A stretch of 64,000 bases of DNA, from positions 744,001 through 808,000 of the forward strand of contig NC_064447.1 of assembly GCF_023343835.1 (NCBI RefSeq), in the 5' to 3' direction. The stretch's first letter is position 1; every line of letters starts with the position of its first letter. The notes under the pieces are model-generated. The model was not told the origin of the DNA. It ran no database searches and saw only the letters and a list, made by a program, of their open reading frames with translations. The stretch is from Lagopus muta. Taxonomy: Eukaryota; Chordata; Aves; Galliformes; Phasianidae. The position numbers and the translations under genes were made by a program. This document shows, in pieces, positions 33,210 through 47,202 of the stretch.

Positions 33210-36200
33210 AGGAGGCAGAGATCTCTCTGACTGAAGCTGGAACTTGGGTAATTAAATGGATTTATTTTTTTTTGGTTTTGTTTTTTTTTTTTTGTATATT
33301 TGGTGGTGGTTTTTGACTTTGTTTTCTTTGTTTTTACCTTTAGGACAGACTGACTAGGTTCTTTGCTTTATTGGTCTTATTCTTAATTCCCTTCAGCTTG
33401 TTGCTTTTTCTGGACTTCTTAAAATCAGAAAGGTGCCAACAGGGTGAAAGAAATCTGCCAAGAAGGATGAGTGAACCCACTAAGGGGCTGAAGGGAGGAT
33501 GCAAAGAAAACACCAGGCAGAGAGCAGAACAGCAGGTGCTTGTACTGACCCAAACCACCTCCTCACCAGGTCCACAGCTACGGGCCACAGCTGAGCAGGG
33601 CTACACGCCGGGCCAGATGCAGTCAGATGGAATAGCACTCTTGCCTCAAGAGTGGCTGGGTGAGGAGCAGAGTTGTGGTGCTTGTGGTGTCTGAGAAGAG
33701 CTGGGCCCTGCTGGGCTCGGGTGGTGCTGTCTGGCTGCTGTCTGTTCCTGGCAGCCTTGTTCGTGTGTCCGCAGTGTCACTCATGTACTGCCTTGCAACA
33801 GGTGAGCGCTGTACACGAGCTCCTCCAGCCCCGAGAGGGAATCAGCCCTGAAGTCAGCATCCTATGCCAGTTATTTTCTCCTCTGGTTGCTTATCTGATG
33901 CAAGAGAAAAGCAAAGAGAAAGTATTGCAGCAAATTAGCAAGCTCCCACTGAGACATGCTCCCCAGAGGGCTTCTGTCTGTGCTTGGATCCTTCTCCTGA
34001 CATCCAGGGGTAATGCCTGCTCACCTGCTGTGGTGAGGGCTGCTGGTGGTTGCCCCGAGGGCTTTCCCTCTTTCCAATGTGTGTCTTCATTATCTTAACA
34101 TTTGAAGGTAGTATTATTTATCTCCTGTTTTATTTCCTGGGCTTAGCTGAGCTAAAACAAGAAGCTCAAATTGGAGTAGCTTGTGGAGAAGAGGGGTTGC
34201 AGTAGAGTGTTTCTGAAGGTCTTTATGGTAGAGAAGGGAACTGATAATTAAATACTTTGGAAAAAAATCCAATATCTCTGTTATCATGCAATTCAGCTTG
34301 GTCAAATACTATTCTGAACAGGAGGAATGTGATGGATGACACTTGAGAGAAAAGTGTGAGCCTGGGTGTATCTTAGCTCAGGTTGCAGATGCTGATACCA
34401 CATTTAGTGTGTTCTTATCAGAGACAGGAAGCAGAAATAGGGTGTGGGACTTCATAAGTCTGTTTTAAGAGTTAAGATGGTCCTTGAATAAGACATTATC
34501 ATTTTCTTCTAGTGTTTTATGTTCAGAATCATTCCTGAATAGCAGAGCTGAGCATGAGCAACTTCTGTTCCAGAGTCACATAAAATGGTTATGACAAACT
34601 TGATTTAACCTTCTGTGTTGTCATCTTTTGCAAGAGTTAGTTCACTGTTCCAGCTAGCATCAATGTCACAGAGCAGAGCACTGACGCTTGTGAAATTTAG
34701 TATTCCTAAAAATTATCATCTCCATCAACCATGAAGTTCACTGCACCATACTGTCTACTGTCTGCACTTCTACCACCACATTTTACACACAGCTCTCTTT
34801 AAAATAGTGAATATTATTAGTCTCCAAAACAATTAAGGTACATTTTACTGAGACAGAAGAGCTAGAATCCTCATGGAGGCTATGTCTTCTGTTTGAGAGA
34901 TGAACAGACCTCTTCTACCACGTATTAAACTTGCAACTGAACTAGTCCATATTTCTGAATGCGTGAAGAAGAGTTGTGTTTTCACAGGTTGCACTTCCAG
35001 TTTTACAGTAGAAGACTCAGTAGATCTTCTTAAGTTTCACAGAAGCATCACTTGATTATTTTGGCATTGTTGAAAATATAAAAGGCATCAAAATGCATAA
35101 GTATGCTATAGGAGATGTTGGCTTTACGACTTTAGTGCTTTTTTATTAACAGCACACAGCATTTCTTCCTGTCAAGGCAAAGTTTAAGTAGAGAAAATCT
35201 TCTGCATGCATTTTTGTATAGTAGCTTCTTAAAAAACAATTCCTAATTCAAAACTGTTGACAATAGTCTCCTCAGATAAAAACATTTCACTTCTAAGGCT
35301 GAGCATTAAACTTTCACATCTTGCACTTCAGCTCTGATGTGCCTTGCTCTCTTACATTGCCCAGAGGCTAGACCACTGTTCCATTACTAGTATAAATGGA
35401 AAAACCTTTGTTTCAATTCAAGCACAAGCCAACTCTTTTCAAGTCCTAAAAATCTATCCACTGTCTTCTTTTGATCTCTAGCTCTAATTTTGCTTTTAAC
35501 ACTTAGTGTTTAAAATCTGTTTTCTGGTCACTCACATAACAACTTGAATGTAATGACATTTTCCTGTTTCTCATCAGTGATCTCCTTGCTTGCCACCTTT
35601 CTTGATTATGATGATGTACATTACTTGAATTCTCTGCAACTCAGCTTGGACCCTGGAGTCTGCAGAAGTGAGAATGAAGGGGTGTAAGGGGATAGCAGTT
35701 CTCAATACCCAGGGGAACAGCACTGTTTATATTCTTGGCAGCCTTATTGTTAGATACTACAGACTAGTGTATGCATTCAATTAGTCCAGTTCTCTGCCTG
35801 TCAGTTTGCTGTGCAATTACTGAAAGTAGTTGTTATGATTCATCTGCTTGTTCAGTATTTCAGTACTGCAGGCTCACTGCTGTAGAAGTGCTCTCAAATA
35901 AAACTAAGCAATGCCTGCTGCCCTGCACTGGGTGCAAGTTAGGGAAGAACTTTTTCTGACAGAAAGTTCATAGTAGTAGCAAAAATGAAATGATATCACA
36001 TTTTCTTTACTGTAATCATAGCAGGCTTTCTCCTCATCACTGCTGTTCAATTTTACTGTAATGTACATGTACAAGTTACATCAAGGGAGTTAGTAAACCC
36101 AGTGCAGTATCTTTTTCTCACTTAGAATATAAGAATCAGATTAACTATACTGATGTCTGTCTACTGAAATGAAAGTATCATTTTCCTAATAGAGTTTTGG

Positions 36201-36640
36201 TCTATGACTGCATTACTAATGACTTGTTCACTCTGCTTCCTAGGAGCAGCCTAATTAAAGTCTTGACATTGAGTAAGTGATTAAAATTTGCAAGAAGAGA
36301 TATTCAAGGATTTTATTTATTTATTTATTTTTGCGAGTAAATATGTAATAGCATGCATTTTTTGTTAAATGTTACAACTCATTTAACTGATGTACTGAAC
36401 AGGAGCATCTATTCAAAGAATGGACTTTAATGCTGACTACCTTTGAGAACAAGAAGTCCTTAACTTACATTTTAGCAGATATTACAGAGGATATGTGCTG
36501 AATAGGGAGCAAAAGTTGTATACCAGTATTTGGCAGGATCATGCCCATAGCTACACGTTTCTGTCTTTGAATACACCTCTGGCAGTTTAAAGGATAGTCC
36601 CTCACATGTGAGGTCTCAACTGGGAATGACTGTTTAAGAG
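33210..36640. other. No supported gene; T-rich tract and a GC-rich island
   Basis: A T-rich tract lies at 33,261-33,341. The following 33,440-34,060 is clearly GC-richer than its surroundings, with overlapping frames, one of 141 codons at 33,673-34,098. A simple (TTTA) repeat lies at 36,311-36,332. The rest, 34,100-36,300, is AT-rich with nothing recognisable. Confidence 0.5.
36311..36332. repeat. (TTTA) microsatellite
   Basis: Four TTTA-type units lie in a row. Confidence 0.85.
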
Positions 36641-36917
36641 GGTGGGTTGTGATAGGACAAGGGGGAATAGTTTTAAACTGAGACAGGGGAGGTTTAGGTT
36701 GGATATGAGGACAAAGTTTTTCCCCCAGAGGGTGGTGAGGCACTGGCACAGGTTGCCCAAGGAGGCTGTGGATGCCCCATCCCTGCAGGCATTCAAGGCC
36801 AGGCTGGATGTGGCTCTGGGCAGCCTGGGCTGCTGGTTGGCGACCTGCACACAGCAGGGGGTTGGAAATGGATGAGCATTGCAACCCAGGCAATTCTATG
36901 ATTCTGTGATTCTATAA
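36641..36917 (+). repeat. CR1 LINE 3' end
   Basis: It begins GTTGTGATAGGACAAGGGGG, contains GAGGCACTGGCACAGGTTGC and ends in GGCAATTCTATGATTCTGTG. It is the same subfamily as the minus copy at 45,357-45,972. Confidence 0.92.
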
Positions 36918-38442
36918 TGTAATGAGAAAAAGACAAATAGTGGGTGAAATTCTGGGCAGCTTTGTACTGAGTAGCACGTGCTTCATACAGCAGCGCCACT
37001 GAAGATTATCTAAACATATCAGTAACACTAATGGAGTCTGCCCCATTACTGTTGGCCGGCAGAGAATATCAATATTCCTTATACCTAATTTGAATTCACC
37101 AATATGTATTTTAAAGGAACTCATTTATGCAGTGAGAAGGCAATAGACATTTATATGGTCATAGTGGTGTAATTTTTCATTCCTATACAAATATACTGGC
37201 CTAAGTGAAGTAACAGTAGTTCAAATTAACCACTGATATATGCAACTGAAGCGTCAGTACTAATGGAGGGAACTTTCCTCCTTCTGTTCTGTTGTAACAG
37301 AACTGTTTCATCTACCTCCCCTGCCAAATACACAGTGTTTCCAAGAGGATTCAAAGCTGCAGATAACTTCTGCTTTCATCTCCAGAGCTTGAAACACAAC
37401 ATGCAAATCAGCTAACTGCAATTATTAGAATTGCCAGGAGCCCTGCAAGCACTGACTGAATGCTTGCAGGCAAGAACATACTGTGTGTCACTCGTCCAGT
37501 GACAGTGCACCTTTCCTGTTTTACAGCTGGGTGTGTACAGACACATGCAAGTTTCTGTATTAGCTGGCTCAAGTAAGGAAGGAAATATTCACTGCTCATC
37601 CCAAACTCTGGACTGGGGCCTTTCATGAGCAAAACAAAATAGAAAGTGTCTGTTTGGATCATGCAATTCTGTGTTAATTGTGTTCCTTTCTGCTCCTTTG
37701 AAGTGTGTCTGCAATATGGCTTTAAGTATCTGTAACAAGAATTTATCTTCTTCCCTTTTAGACTTAAGTAAGAGAAGCCTCCCGTTGCTGTCTTGCCAAC
37801 AGATTTCATGTTTGGGGGAGATGGAATATTTTGAAGACTTAAATACCAGTTTTATAGAAAGGCAAAATTGGAATGTTTGAGGATCCTCCAGGCAGGTGAG
37901 GCAAACTGCCACAAAAAGGGTGAGGGCTCCTGGTAATGTGGAATTAGCAAAGGAAAATCTGAGTAGTGTAATTCTATTGAGAATCTAAACTTCTGCTGAG
38001 TAATTCCCAGTAGGAATGGTCTGCAGAGATCTCACCTAGTAGCACTGAAAGCCTCAGTTTCACAGAACACAAGTAACCAAAATGTGAACAAGAACCATGT
38101 GGGAGTTGTATCACAGGAATCTGGGAGAGGGTGAGCTGTGGAAATTTCGAGCAGCTCTTGGCATTTCTTGGAAACAGTAAGTTGTCCTGTTACTGATCAG
38201 CTGCACTGGCAGACACACTATCCAATCTCAGATGCAATTTATCCAGGAACACTGATATGAACAAAAGAGGGAACTGTGTGGTGGAGCACAAATGCCCTCA
38301 TTTGTCCTGTGCCTGTTGCCCCTCGAGTGATTACTTCAGTTATTGATATCCAGAGCCTGAGAGTGCTGGGTGGGACCGTGAATGTGGATTTGGGTGCACA
38401 TGTGACAGAAAAGCCACTAAGAATATATGTTCATTGTACCTA
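36918..38442. other. No gene seen
   Basis: This is AT-rich sequence with chance frames on the minus strand near 37,400-37,900 and no repeats I can name. Confidence 0.55.
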
Positions 38443-38603
38443 TCATAGAATCATGGAATCGCCAAGGTTGGACAGGACCTCCAAGATCATCCAGTCCAAC
38501 GGCCCACCTACCACCAGTGTTTCCCTACTACATGTAGGTATTTTTTGAACATCTCCAAGGAAGGTGATTCAACACCTCCTTGGGCAGCACATCCCATTCT
38601 ATG
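38443..38603 (-). repeat. CR1 LINE 3' end, short
   Basis: On plus it begins TCATAGAATCATGGAATCGC, continues GACCTCCAAGATCATCCAGT and stops after GGGCAGCACATCCCATTCTA. It is a different subfamily from the neighbours. Confidence 0.88.
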
Positions 38604-40984
38604 AAGCCACTTGTTTCTTGGGGCTCATTAGCGTAAGTTATTTCCTTGCATCCCTGCTGCAGAGATGGTCCTTAGCAATGTCCTTTCTTCCTCCTTCAGA
38701 GAAGCAGAAAGTCAGACTGTTCATTCCTACCAGCAAGCTGCTGTAACATATGCCAGAAGTTAGTGACATAGCCAGCCTTCCTGCTTCCTACCTCCTTCCA
38801 TTTCTGTGCTTTAAGAAGCAAGAAACAAATGTGATTGTCCTTTTTTTCCCTCTGGGCTTCCTTTTTCTGCGGACTATCATCATGGGTTTTTTTGTTGTTG
38901 TTATTCGTGTTTGGTTTTTTTTGTAAGATTAGTGCTATCTTAAATAAGGAGGAAAGTAATTCCTGAAAATAACAAGCATTTTTTTAAAGGCACAATTCCC
39001 TGTGAGACTGGATGATGGACTCACTGGTTGGAGATGTTCTTCTTGAGCAGTCTGGATACAGAGGTGTTAAGTCAGCAGGACTTTGAGGGCAGCTACCATG
39101 CAAATCAATGATGCCACAAATGGTTTTTTTTCCCCTGTGCTGGAATGGAGGTAGCACTATATCTGCATAGGCAGAGTGCGACAGTGAATTAATTTAACTT
39201 CTAGAAAAAAAGAAATCTTCATTACACCCAAATGCAACTGAATAGGAATGCTTGGTTTGGGGTTTTTTTTTTGTTTTTGTTTTTTGTTTTTTTCAGAGGC
39301 TTATTAAAGTTTGACAAAGCATAGCACACAATAGAAGGAAGATGTGCTGTGCATGTGTAATTACTGGCCTTAAATGCTCTCTCTGGGCGAAGCTGAGGAA
39401 AAGGAAGAGATCTGCACAGCAGAACTACAGAGAAGTTAAATGTGTAAAATGGCAATGCCTGTCCACAGACTCACCCAGAACCGAGTATTGGGTGAAGAGC
39501 CTTTGTAAGTTCTTTGCAAGGGATAAGCAGTGCTTTCAACAATTGAACACAAAACAAGCAAGCCTTTAGCATGAGGAATAAATGTTACTGGCATGCAGAC
39601 TTGCATTCTACCTGCCTGTATCAGTAATCATCTTTGCCTGGATGTAATGACATTGGAGCTGAGCTGCTCAGCCTCTATGGCTCTCTTGTATGGCACAGCA
39701 CCTGTTCCCCAGCCTGCTCCCCAGTGCTGCCCCCATTCAGTCCTCTGTGAGGACTAGCACAAGTCCTGGTGTTTGCCAGTGTACCTCAATCTCCTCAATA
39801 GCCATACTAAATGAGCAGATGCAGGAATTATTGGGCAAAGGCAGCTCATCCAAACATGTAAATAATTAACCTTTATGCGGCCCTCTCCATGTGCAGCACT
39901 GTGTGTTTGTGTGCCCTACCTTCTGCAGTAGTTCTAAACATGAATATGGGAGCCAGACTCATTCAGTGTTCTTCTACGAGGTATCTGGTAAATGTGCACA
40001 AGAAAAATGGTGGTTTTAGTGATGCTGCTGAGAGCACATCCCTGTTGTTCCTGGCCCAGTGCACTTGGTGCCTCCTCTGGAAGAACTTCCACCAAAATAT
40101 GTAAGTAAATAGGATATAGGTAATGAGAAGAAATGCAGTGACTAATGGTTACAGTGGGCAGCCTCACCATCCTGTAGATGACTCTGGAAAAGAGAGGTCT
40201 GAAAAAAAGATCAAAGCTAATGTCCGTGCATGCTGAGGCTTTTTTAACCATTAGGTACAAGTGCCTATGTGCAAGAGGAGATGTCTCTGCTCCTCACTGG
40301 CATGTTGTTCTCCTTGTACACATATGTTTGCATGTGTGTTCCTGTGTGTGTTATAGCGGTGATAATTGCACTGTGGAGAAGAAGAATCATAAATAACGGA
40401 GGAAGAACAAGCTTTAGGCAGGCTAATTAAAAACCCGTACAAAGTGCTCTTCTTTAGTTAGCAAGGTAATCTCAGAGTCATGCTTTGGCTCAAAAGATTT
40501 TTTCTATACTGCAAAGGAAATTATTCATCAGTTGGAGTATATTCCTTCACTTTTCACCTTGGCAAAAGAGCATTGGCTTGGAGTGGATTTTGGAACAAAA
40601 TGAATGGGTGCAGCTATGATTTGCTCTTTTCTTAATTTTAAGTAACAAGCACTCTGCATACTGCTTCTTGCTCAGACAGCTGCTGGTCTGAAGTGCTTTG
40701 CAGCCAATGACTTTCAACCAGGACAAAATCTTCACCTTTGTTTTCCTTTGTGAGTATAGTGCTTCTGATGATGAGACCTCCTCTCAGTTCTAATTGTAAT
40801 TATACGTTGTGCATCCATCAAATGTTTTTAATAGTTATTTGTACTCGTGTTTTGGTAATAGCTCTGGCTGGAAAATGTGAGGGAAGAAAAAGGTAGTTTT
40901 CTACAAAATACTCATGCTTTTAATGTTCTGAGTAGGAGGTAGAGGGAGTAGATCTTCATTAAGGATGTCTGTGAAGACTAGCAA
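38604..40984. other. No gene seen; T-rich tracts
   Basis: T/G-rich tracts lie at 38,886-38,924 and 39,260-39,293. I find no frame with splice or homology support. Confidence 0.55.
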
Positions 40985-41250
40985 TAAGACTAGAGGGAAT
41001 GGCCTCAAGTTGTGCCATGCGAGACTCAAGTTTGACTTTAGGAAATACTGCTTCTCTGAGAATGCTCAGGTGCTGCAATGAGCTGCACAGGGATGGGGGG
41101 AGAGTCACCATCCCAGGAGGTGTTCAAGGAACATTTATATGTTGTACTGATGGAGTTGGCTTCCTGGGCCACATTGGTGATGGATGTATGGTTGGACTGG
41201 ACGATCTTAAAGGTCTTTCCCAGCCCGTTATTCTATGACTCTATGATTGT
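40985..41250 (+). repeat. CR1 LINE 3' end
   Basis: ACTAGAGGGAATGGCCTCAA starts it and GACGATCTTAAAGGTCTTTC followed by ATTCTATGACTCTATGATT ends it. It is diverged. Confidence 0.88.
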
Positions 41251-44200
41251 GAACCAAATAGTAAAGATACCTCAACAGTTGAAGTCACTCTTGTGCTACA
41301 GCTCTTCACTTGGATCCAGCAACATGTCCAAGGTTTTATTTCCGATGGGAGGACAGACATATAAGAAAAATAAATCTCCTTCATAACTGACCTGTTTCTT
41401 CATGAAAGCAGATGTTATTCTTTCAAAGTCTGTAGGATTTTATCCAAGTCTGCATCAGTTGCAAACCTAACCTAGGGTGTTTTGTATGTCAAAAGGGGGA
41501 TGGCAGAGTGATTCCCTTTCCATAGTGATTTTTTTCCTCAATGTACTTGTTTGACGTTTCCAGAATAAGTATTTATCATGGGGGGAGGGGGACATGTATT
41601 GGAAGAGGAGAAAGATAATTAGCATTTATGTAGCAATCAGGCATGCCAGGTTCTCTTGAATTATTAAACTTAATTAGTTTCATTTATTATTCCTGCAGGC
41701 TACAAATATCTGTATTAAATGCCAACCTAAAGTGTGGTATGTTGAATCTGATGGGAACATGGACTTGGTAATATACTGCAGTGCTACTAAACTTACAAAT
41801 AAACTGATGATTCTGCTTTGCTCTCACTTTATAAATACATGTATCTTTTCACATGATGCCAATAGAAAATAAGGTCATTTTAAAATAAGGTTGTTTCTGC
41901 ATTGTGTGATACGCCATTAACTCAGTGGATGCTGCATTCTGTTTCTGAAGCTCTTTAGGTTGTGATTCCATAAATACTTGTACATGTGTTTTGTGTTGTT
42001 CACTGATAGCCAGAATTTGTGCAAAACTATAGGTAGCAATTTTGATGTGAATCCTGGCTTCTGCTGCTTTTCTTCGACTTATAGTTAGTAACTTAAGACA
42101 TACCAGGGTGTTGGTCATGTCGTGATAAATAACATAACTATGGCTTCAAGTTGAGAAAATGCTTTCTCTCATTTTTGCTCTGTAGATGATCATTTGATTC
42201 CTTCGCCATGTTATTTGTGCTCCTGAAAGCTAGGAGAAAATACCATTTCCTGGCTACTGTGGGCAAGGAATAGACCCTGAGAGCAAGAGACTGATGCTAA
42301 TCTTGTCAGTAGAATGAAGAATTTTTGCCTATAAAAAGCCAGTCTTGACAAGTGGAAAGATGTAGCAGGTGGCAGTAGCAATAAAAGCTGGCTGCAGTGC
42401 CTCCAGCCATTACCAAAGTATTGGCTTCCAGCTGCAGCCTCCTTGTAGACAAGAGTTCATGGATACCAGGGCTAACATACCATCCCCAGCTCACTGTCTC
42501 ACAGCTCCTGTGCATCCCTTCTGCCCCTGAGAGATAACAGTCCTCTGAAATGAAAGCTTCACTTTGAGCAGGATAGATGTGTGTGTATAGAAAAGAGGAG
42601 GTGGAAATAACTCAGTCTACAGTAAGAATAGATTTGTTGCACTGGAAATTTTTTACATGTTTTCTTTTTTTTTCCTTCCAGAATTCTGATTACTTACTGC
42701 AAACACTGACTTCCCAGCTAGCTGCTGCTCCTCCTCCTGCTTTGGACATGTTTTATGGCCTTCTGGAAATAGCTAAGAACAGGGGTACAGACAGAAAGGC
42801 AGAATTGTACTGAAGCAGGCCCAACTTAGTCACTTAAAATTAATTGAAGCCTACAGTTATTTAATTTTGCAAAGAACAAAATCTCCCAGTCCTGCTGACA
42901 TTTTAGTACTTTATCTTCATTTTGTGACTCAGGTGAGATTTTTCTAAGCCTCACAGAGCAGTGATTTGATTCAACTTCTCGCATGATTTGAACTTACATT
43001 TGTAGTGCTCATGGCACTAATTACAGATTAATTCGTAGACACAGTTGATTAAAAAAAGAAGGATAGTAAAAGCTTCTTTAAACTGTCAACCTGGCCATGT
43101 CAACTTACCATCTTTACTGTTACCTTCTCTTTTGACCAGATGGCATGCTTTTGTCCTTTTTGTTGTGATTACAGAATACTTTGCTGCAAAATAATTAATT
43201 AGTTCCATGTATTAAAGTAATGAAGAAGAAAATTTCAGCTTAATTCATATCTGCAGCCTCATTCAATGAATGATGCTTTAGTCATATCAGTTGCCTTCTA
43301 AATTCTTCTAACTTTCAAGGGATTTCAGTATTCCACATGTCTGCACTGCATTAGTATTGTAATAATGATGTAGTTTGCTATTAATTACCCTCCTGTACTG
43401 TTTTAGTCATGGTAGATCTAGTGCTAGCTTTAATTGGTCATTCTTTTTAATTACCAATTAGTAATGTATAGGCATGTATATCTGTCTTGGCTTTGGTTTT
43501 GATCTCGACCTGGAATATACCAAGAGATTATCCAGAAATTGTTTAATAAGAGATGGTCTTTATACAAAACAGGGAGAGTGAAATGATGAATAGGCAACAG
43601 TAGTCAACAAGATCATCCTAGAGCTGCATCGTGTTTCTGTCTCCTGATACGAGTTGCATGTTGCAAGCAAAGGCTGCCTGTCCAGAGCAGAATTTTTCAA
43701 GGCAAAAGTATTTGGAGAAATAACTGCTCCCATACTCTGTGCACAAGCCAAGATCTGTCCTGCCAATACATTAAGTAGACTCAGTGATATTGAATTTGTC
43801 TTACATACTTGCTGGAAATTTTAGATGAACAAAAATGGCTCTTAAAGCTACCAATATACTTCAGCATTAGCACCGCACTAACAGCACAATTAGCACAGTG
43901 CTTTGATCTGGAGCACCAGTCAGCCTGCACATCCACCTCTACACTGAAGAATCTGTCTCATTAAGCACCAGAAGGAACAGGTGTTATCTTTAAGAACTAA
44001 TCACCCTTTGAAAAGCAAGCTTTCATACTTACGCCGTTTGAATGAGCCTAAATTGTCTTTGGCAACCTGGTCTTTGCCATGGCCCAAAGAAAGTTCTTGC
44101 ATGGAGTATTGTAGTTCCCATACGTGTAGGAATATATATATTGCAACAAAGGTCAGTTTTTCAGTGAATCATCTATACTAAAACAAAGTGTTTCTCCTTA

Positions 44201-45180
44201 AACTACCCATTCATGTGTAGGTTCATGGTATCATCTTCCATAAGGGGTGCCATGCTACCTCTTTAGAGATAGGAGGAGCGAAGAGATATACGTGCAGTGT
44301 CAGAGTCCATATAATGACTTGCGTGCCCAGTCTTGAAGGGTATCCTTATTACAGCATTCAAACACAAAGATGACTATGCAAGGGATTTGTTGATATAAAC
44401 TGCAGAGAGGTGAGACAACAAGGGAAAGCTCAAGCAACAGGGAATTTCACAGCAACATGAACAGTGTCGATGAAAGTGACTCCTAATGAGGCACAGAACT
44501 AAATGACTGAGAACAGCACTGAAAACTTACCTTAACTCAACTTGTCAAGGAAATAAATTGTTATGAAAACAGCTGTGTTTAACAGTCATTATCATACTGA
44601 TGGGATGCTGTAGAATATCGTGAGTCATTCATTAAAACTGGGCATGATTCAGTCTGCTGCTTGCAGGCAGCTCTTGATTTCTCTGAAGTGCCAACCTGCA
44701 CAGTGGCAATACTATACTGATGTTAAGACTCGTGTGAAAAAGCTGCTTAGAGCAGTACATCTGAACATCTTTATTATCATGTTAGATCTCAAAGGTTCAA
44801 CCATGAATGGATCTGGTGCCTGTAATATCCACTGATTTAGGATTAGATTTTTGTACTTTTTATCTTTTCTTTCCAACAGGAGCCGGATCTGTGCGATTAG
44901 CAGATGCTCAATTTCTGTCAGGAATGGAATCCTTATTAATTCATAGTTCTTTTCATGTATTTCTTCTCTGACTGCTTCTCCAGTGCTCTTGAATTTAAAA
45001 ACATTTCTAAGATAGAAACATCAAAATTGTGCTAACTGTGGATCAGCACTAATCTCTGAAAGTAAAATCCAAATTTTGCATATAAATGAGTCTGATCACT
45101 CAGGGCATTTATAAACCTTCACAAACACAGACAAAGTCAGACGTCAGTAGATCAGGTGTGACACTAACCTAATCCATTTA
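41251..45180. other. No gene seen
   Basis: This is AT-rich DNA free of recognisable transposons. The part from 42,820 to 43,480 has many homeodomain-like TAAT motifs, which is also expected from its base composition. Confidence 0.5.
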
Positions 45181-45274
45181 TCATAGAACCGTTTGAGTTG
45201 GAAGAGACCTTTAAAGGCCATCCAACTCCCCTGCAATGAACAGGGACACCTACAGCTCCATCAGTGCTCAGAGA
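45181..45274 (-). repeat. CR1 LINE 3' end, very short
   Basis: TCATAGAACCGTTTGAGTTG and GAAGAGACCTTTAAAGGCCA mark a 94-bp minus-strand tail that is lost at CAGTGCTCAGAGA. Confidence 0.85.
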
Positions 45275-45356
45275 AATATTCTAGAATATCTCACTATATT
45301 CTTGGTGCCAAAGACTATTTTCCAGCATATCTATCTTAACTGCTACTCTTCCCAGA

Positions 45357-45972
45357 TCATAGAATCACAGAATTGTAGAATCACAGAATGCCCTGGGTTG
45401 AAAAGGCCCACACTGCTTATCCAGCTCCAACCTCCTGCTGTGTGCAGGTCGCCAACCAGCAGCCCAGGCTGCCCAGAGCCACATCCAGCCTGGCCTTGAA
45501 TGCCTGCAGGGATGGGGCATCCACAGCCTCCTTGGGCAACCTGTTCCAGTGCCTCACCACCCTCTGGGTGAAAAACTTCTTCCTAATATCCCACCTAAAC
45601 CTCCCCTGTCTCAGTTTAAAACCATTCCCTCTTGTCCTATCACAACCCACCCTCACAAACAGCTGTTCCCCCTCCTGTTTATACGCTCCCTTCAAGCACT
45701 GGAAGGCCACCATGAGGTCTCCCCAGCGCCTTCTCTTCTCCAAGCTAAACAATCCCAGTTCCCTCCACCTTTCCCCATAGGAGAGGTGCTCCAGCCCTCT
45801 GATCATCGTAGTGGCCCTCACTGGACTCATTCCAAGAATTCAGCATCTTTCTTGTTCTGGGAGCCCCAGCCCAGACGCAGTGCTGCAGATGGGGCCTCAC
45901 AAAAGCTGAGTAGAGGGGGTCAATCACCTTCCTCTCCCTGCTGGCCACCTCTTTTTTAATGCAGCCCAGAAG
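45357..45972 (-). repeat. CR1 LINE 3' portion, well preserved
   Basis: On plus it begins TCATAGAATCACAGAATTGT. A minus-strand frame of 137 codons is open through most of the copy (MSPVRATTMIRGLEHLSYGE onward), ending at the tail. An overlapping frame begins MASRERKVIDPLYSAFVRPH. The preservation suggests a young copy. Confidence 0.93.
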
Positions 45973-47202
45973 GCTTACTTACATAACAGTGGTGTTATTA
46001 TCTGCAATGATGAGAGCAGGAAATGTTTACTACCGCATAGAAAGTCTACCTGGTTACTTACTAATTTGCCCTAGCTTTCTAGAGAAACACCCCTTAGAAT
46101 GACTTATTTCACTATGGGCTAAGGTCCTGACCTGTTTTTTGTATAAAATTAAAAGCCTGAGCTCACCCAACAGAAAAATATTTGAACATTCAGCAGAGAG
46201 ATGGTCTTAAAGTTCATAGTTCAATACAGTAAATCAGAACTGGGGATGAGGAGGCCATGTATCACAATGACATTGTCTGCTATTGTTTAAGATCAGAAGA
46301 GAGGGTGTAAAACAGTGCAGGTGTCAATAGGCTATTGAAGTGAAGAGCAGCTGCGATCCAGAGCACATCCCAGCTTGTTAGTGTGCGGTCTTGTACGAGA
46401 TACTGTGAAACTGCAGGCAATAGTCCAGGTTTGGCTGATGTCCTGCAGGATGGCAGCTAATATCCTGCTGGTGTCAGCAGGGTTTGCATTATATGCTGAA
46501 AAAAGAAATGCAAGAATGGTGGGTTTTTTGGCATTGTTGTTGTTTATTCTGTTAAGTTTAAAACTGGTCCCAATTTCTCTGAAATAAGAACTGTAGTCCT
46601 TAAGCTAAAGGCTTAGGCTAAAATCATAAAAGTACAAACAAGACAAAAATAACGTCCTGACCTCCCTCCTCACTTTCAATTTCTCCCAGTGGTGTCTGGA
46701 AGGATGCTGTGTGTTTCAAACATGTCTGGAAGAAAGGGCAAGTGTTCTGCTTCCAGCAGCAGGGAGGTGCTGTGTGAGGGCACTGCATGGAGCTTGCACT
46801 GCTTCAGGTAAGGTGGGCCTGCCCTCTGCCTGGGCATGGCTCTGTGACACTTTATTCATCGTAGAAGTAACTACAGTGACTTGTGACCTTCCCTGTAGTG
46901 TGCTATGAAGCTTGCTGTGGAATTGGCAGAGTGGCAGAACAGATGTCACCTGCAAGAAACTGTCATTTCTAAATGCTGGAGTATCATTTTAATTGCTTTT
47001 GTAATTGCCTTGTTGTTGCATGGAACAGATGTGCACATTAGATCTACTGAAAAGTCTCTTAAATAAGGTCAACAAATGCACAATCAAAGAAATATACTTA
47101 AAATCCATGGGACAATCTCTGAAGGCATGGCAAGATTAATTTTGAGCAGAATTTTTGACTGATGTATAGATAGAATTCCATGGACTTCAGTGGGTTTGAT
47201 CC
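45973..47202. other. No gene seen
   Basis: A strong donor-like TTCAG/GTAAGG lies at about 46,806 after a GC-rich patch, but no acceptor-bounded open frame could be paired with it. Confidence 0.5.

Noticed and set aside
45417-45830. 137-codon minus frame as a host gene
   Set aside because: It is the C-terminal reverse-transcriptase code of a CR1 copy.
46375-46587. 70-codon hydrophobic frame as a small membrane protein
   Set aside because: It has no start context, no conservation evidence and no neighbouring signals; hydrophobic frames arise easily from T-rich DNA.
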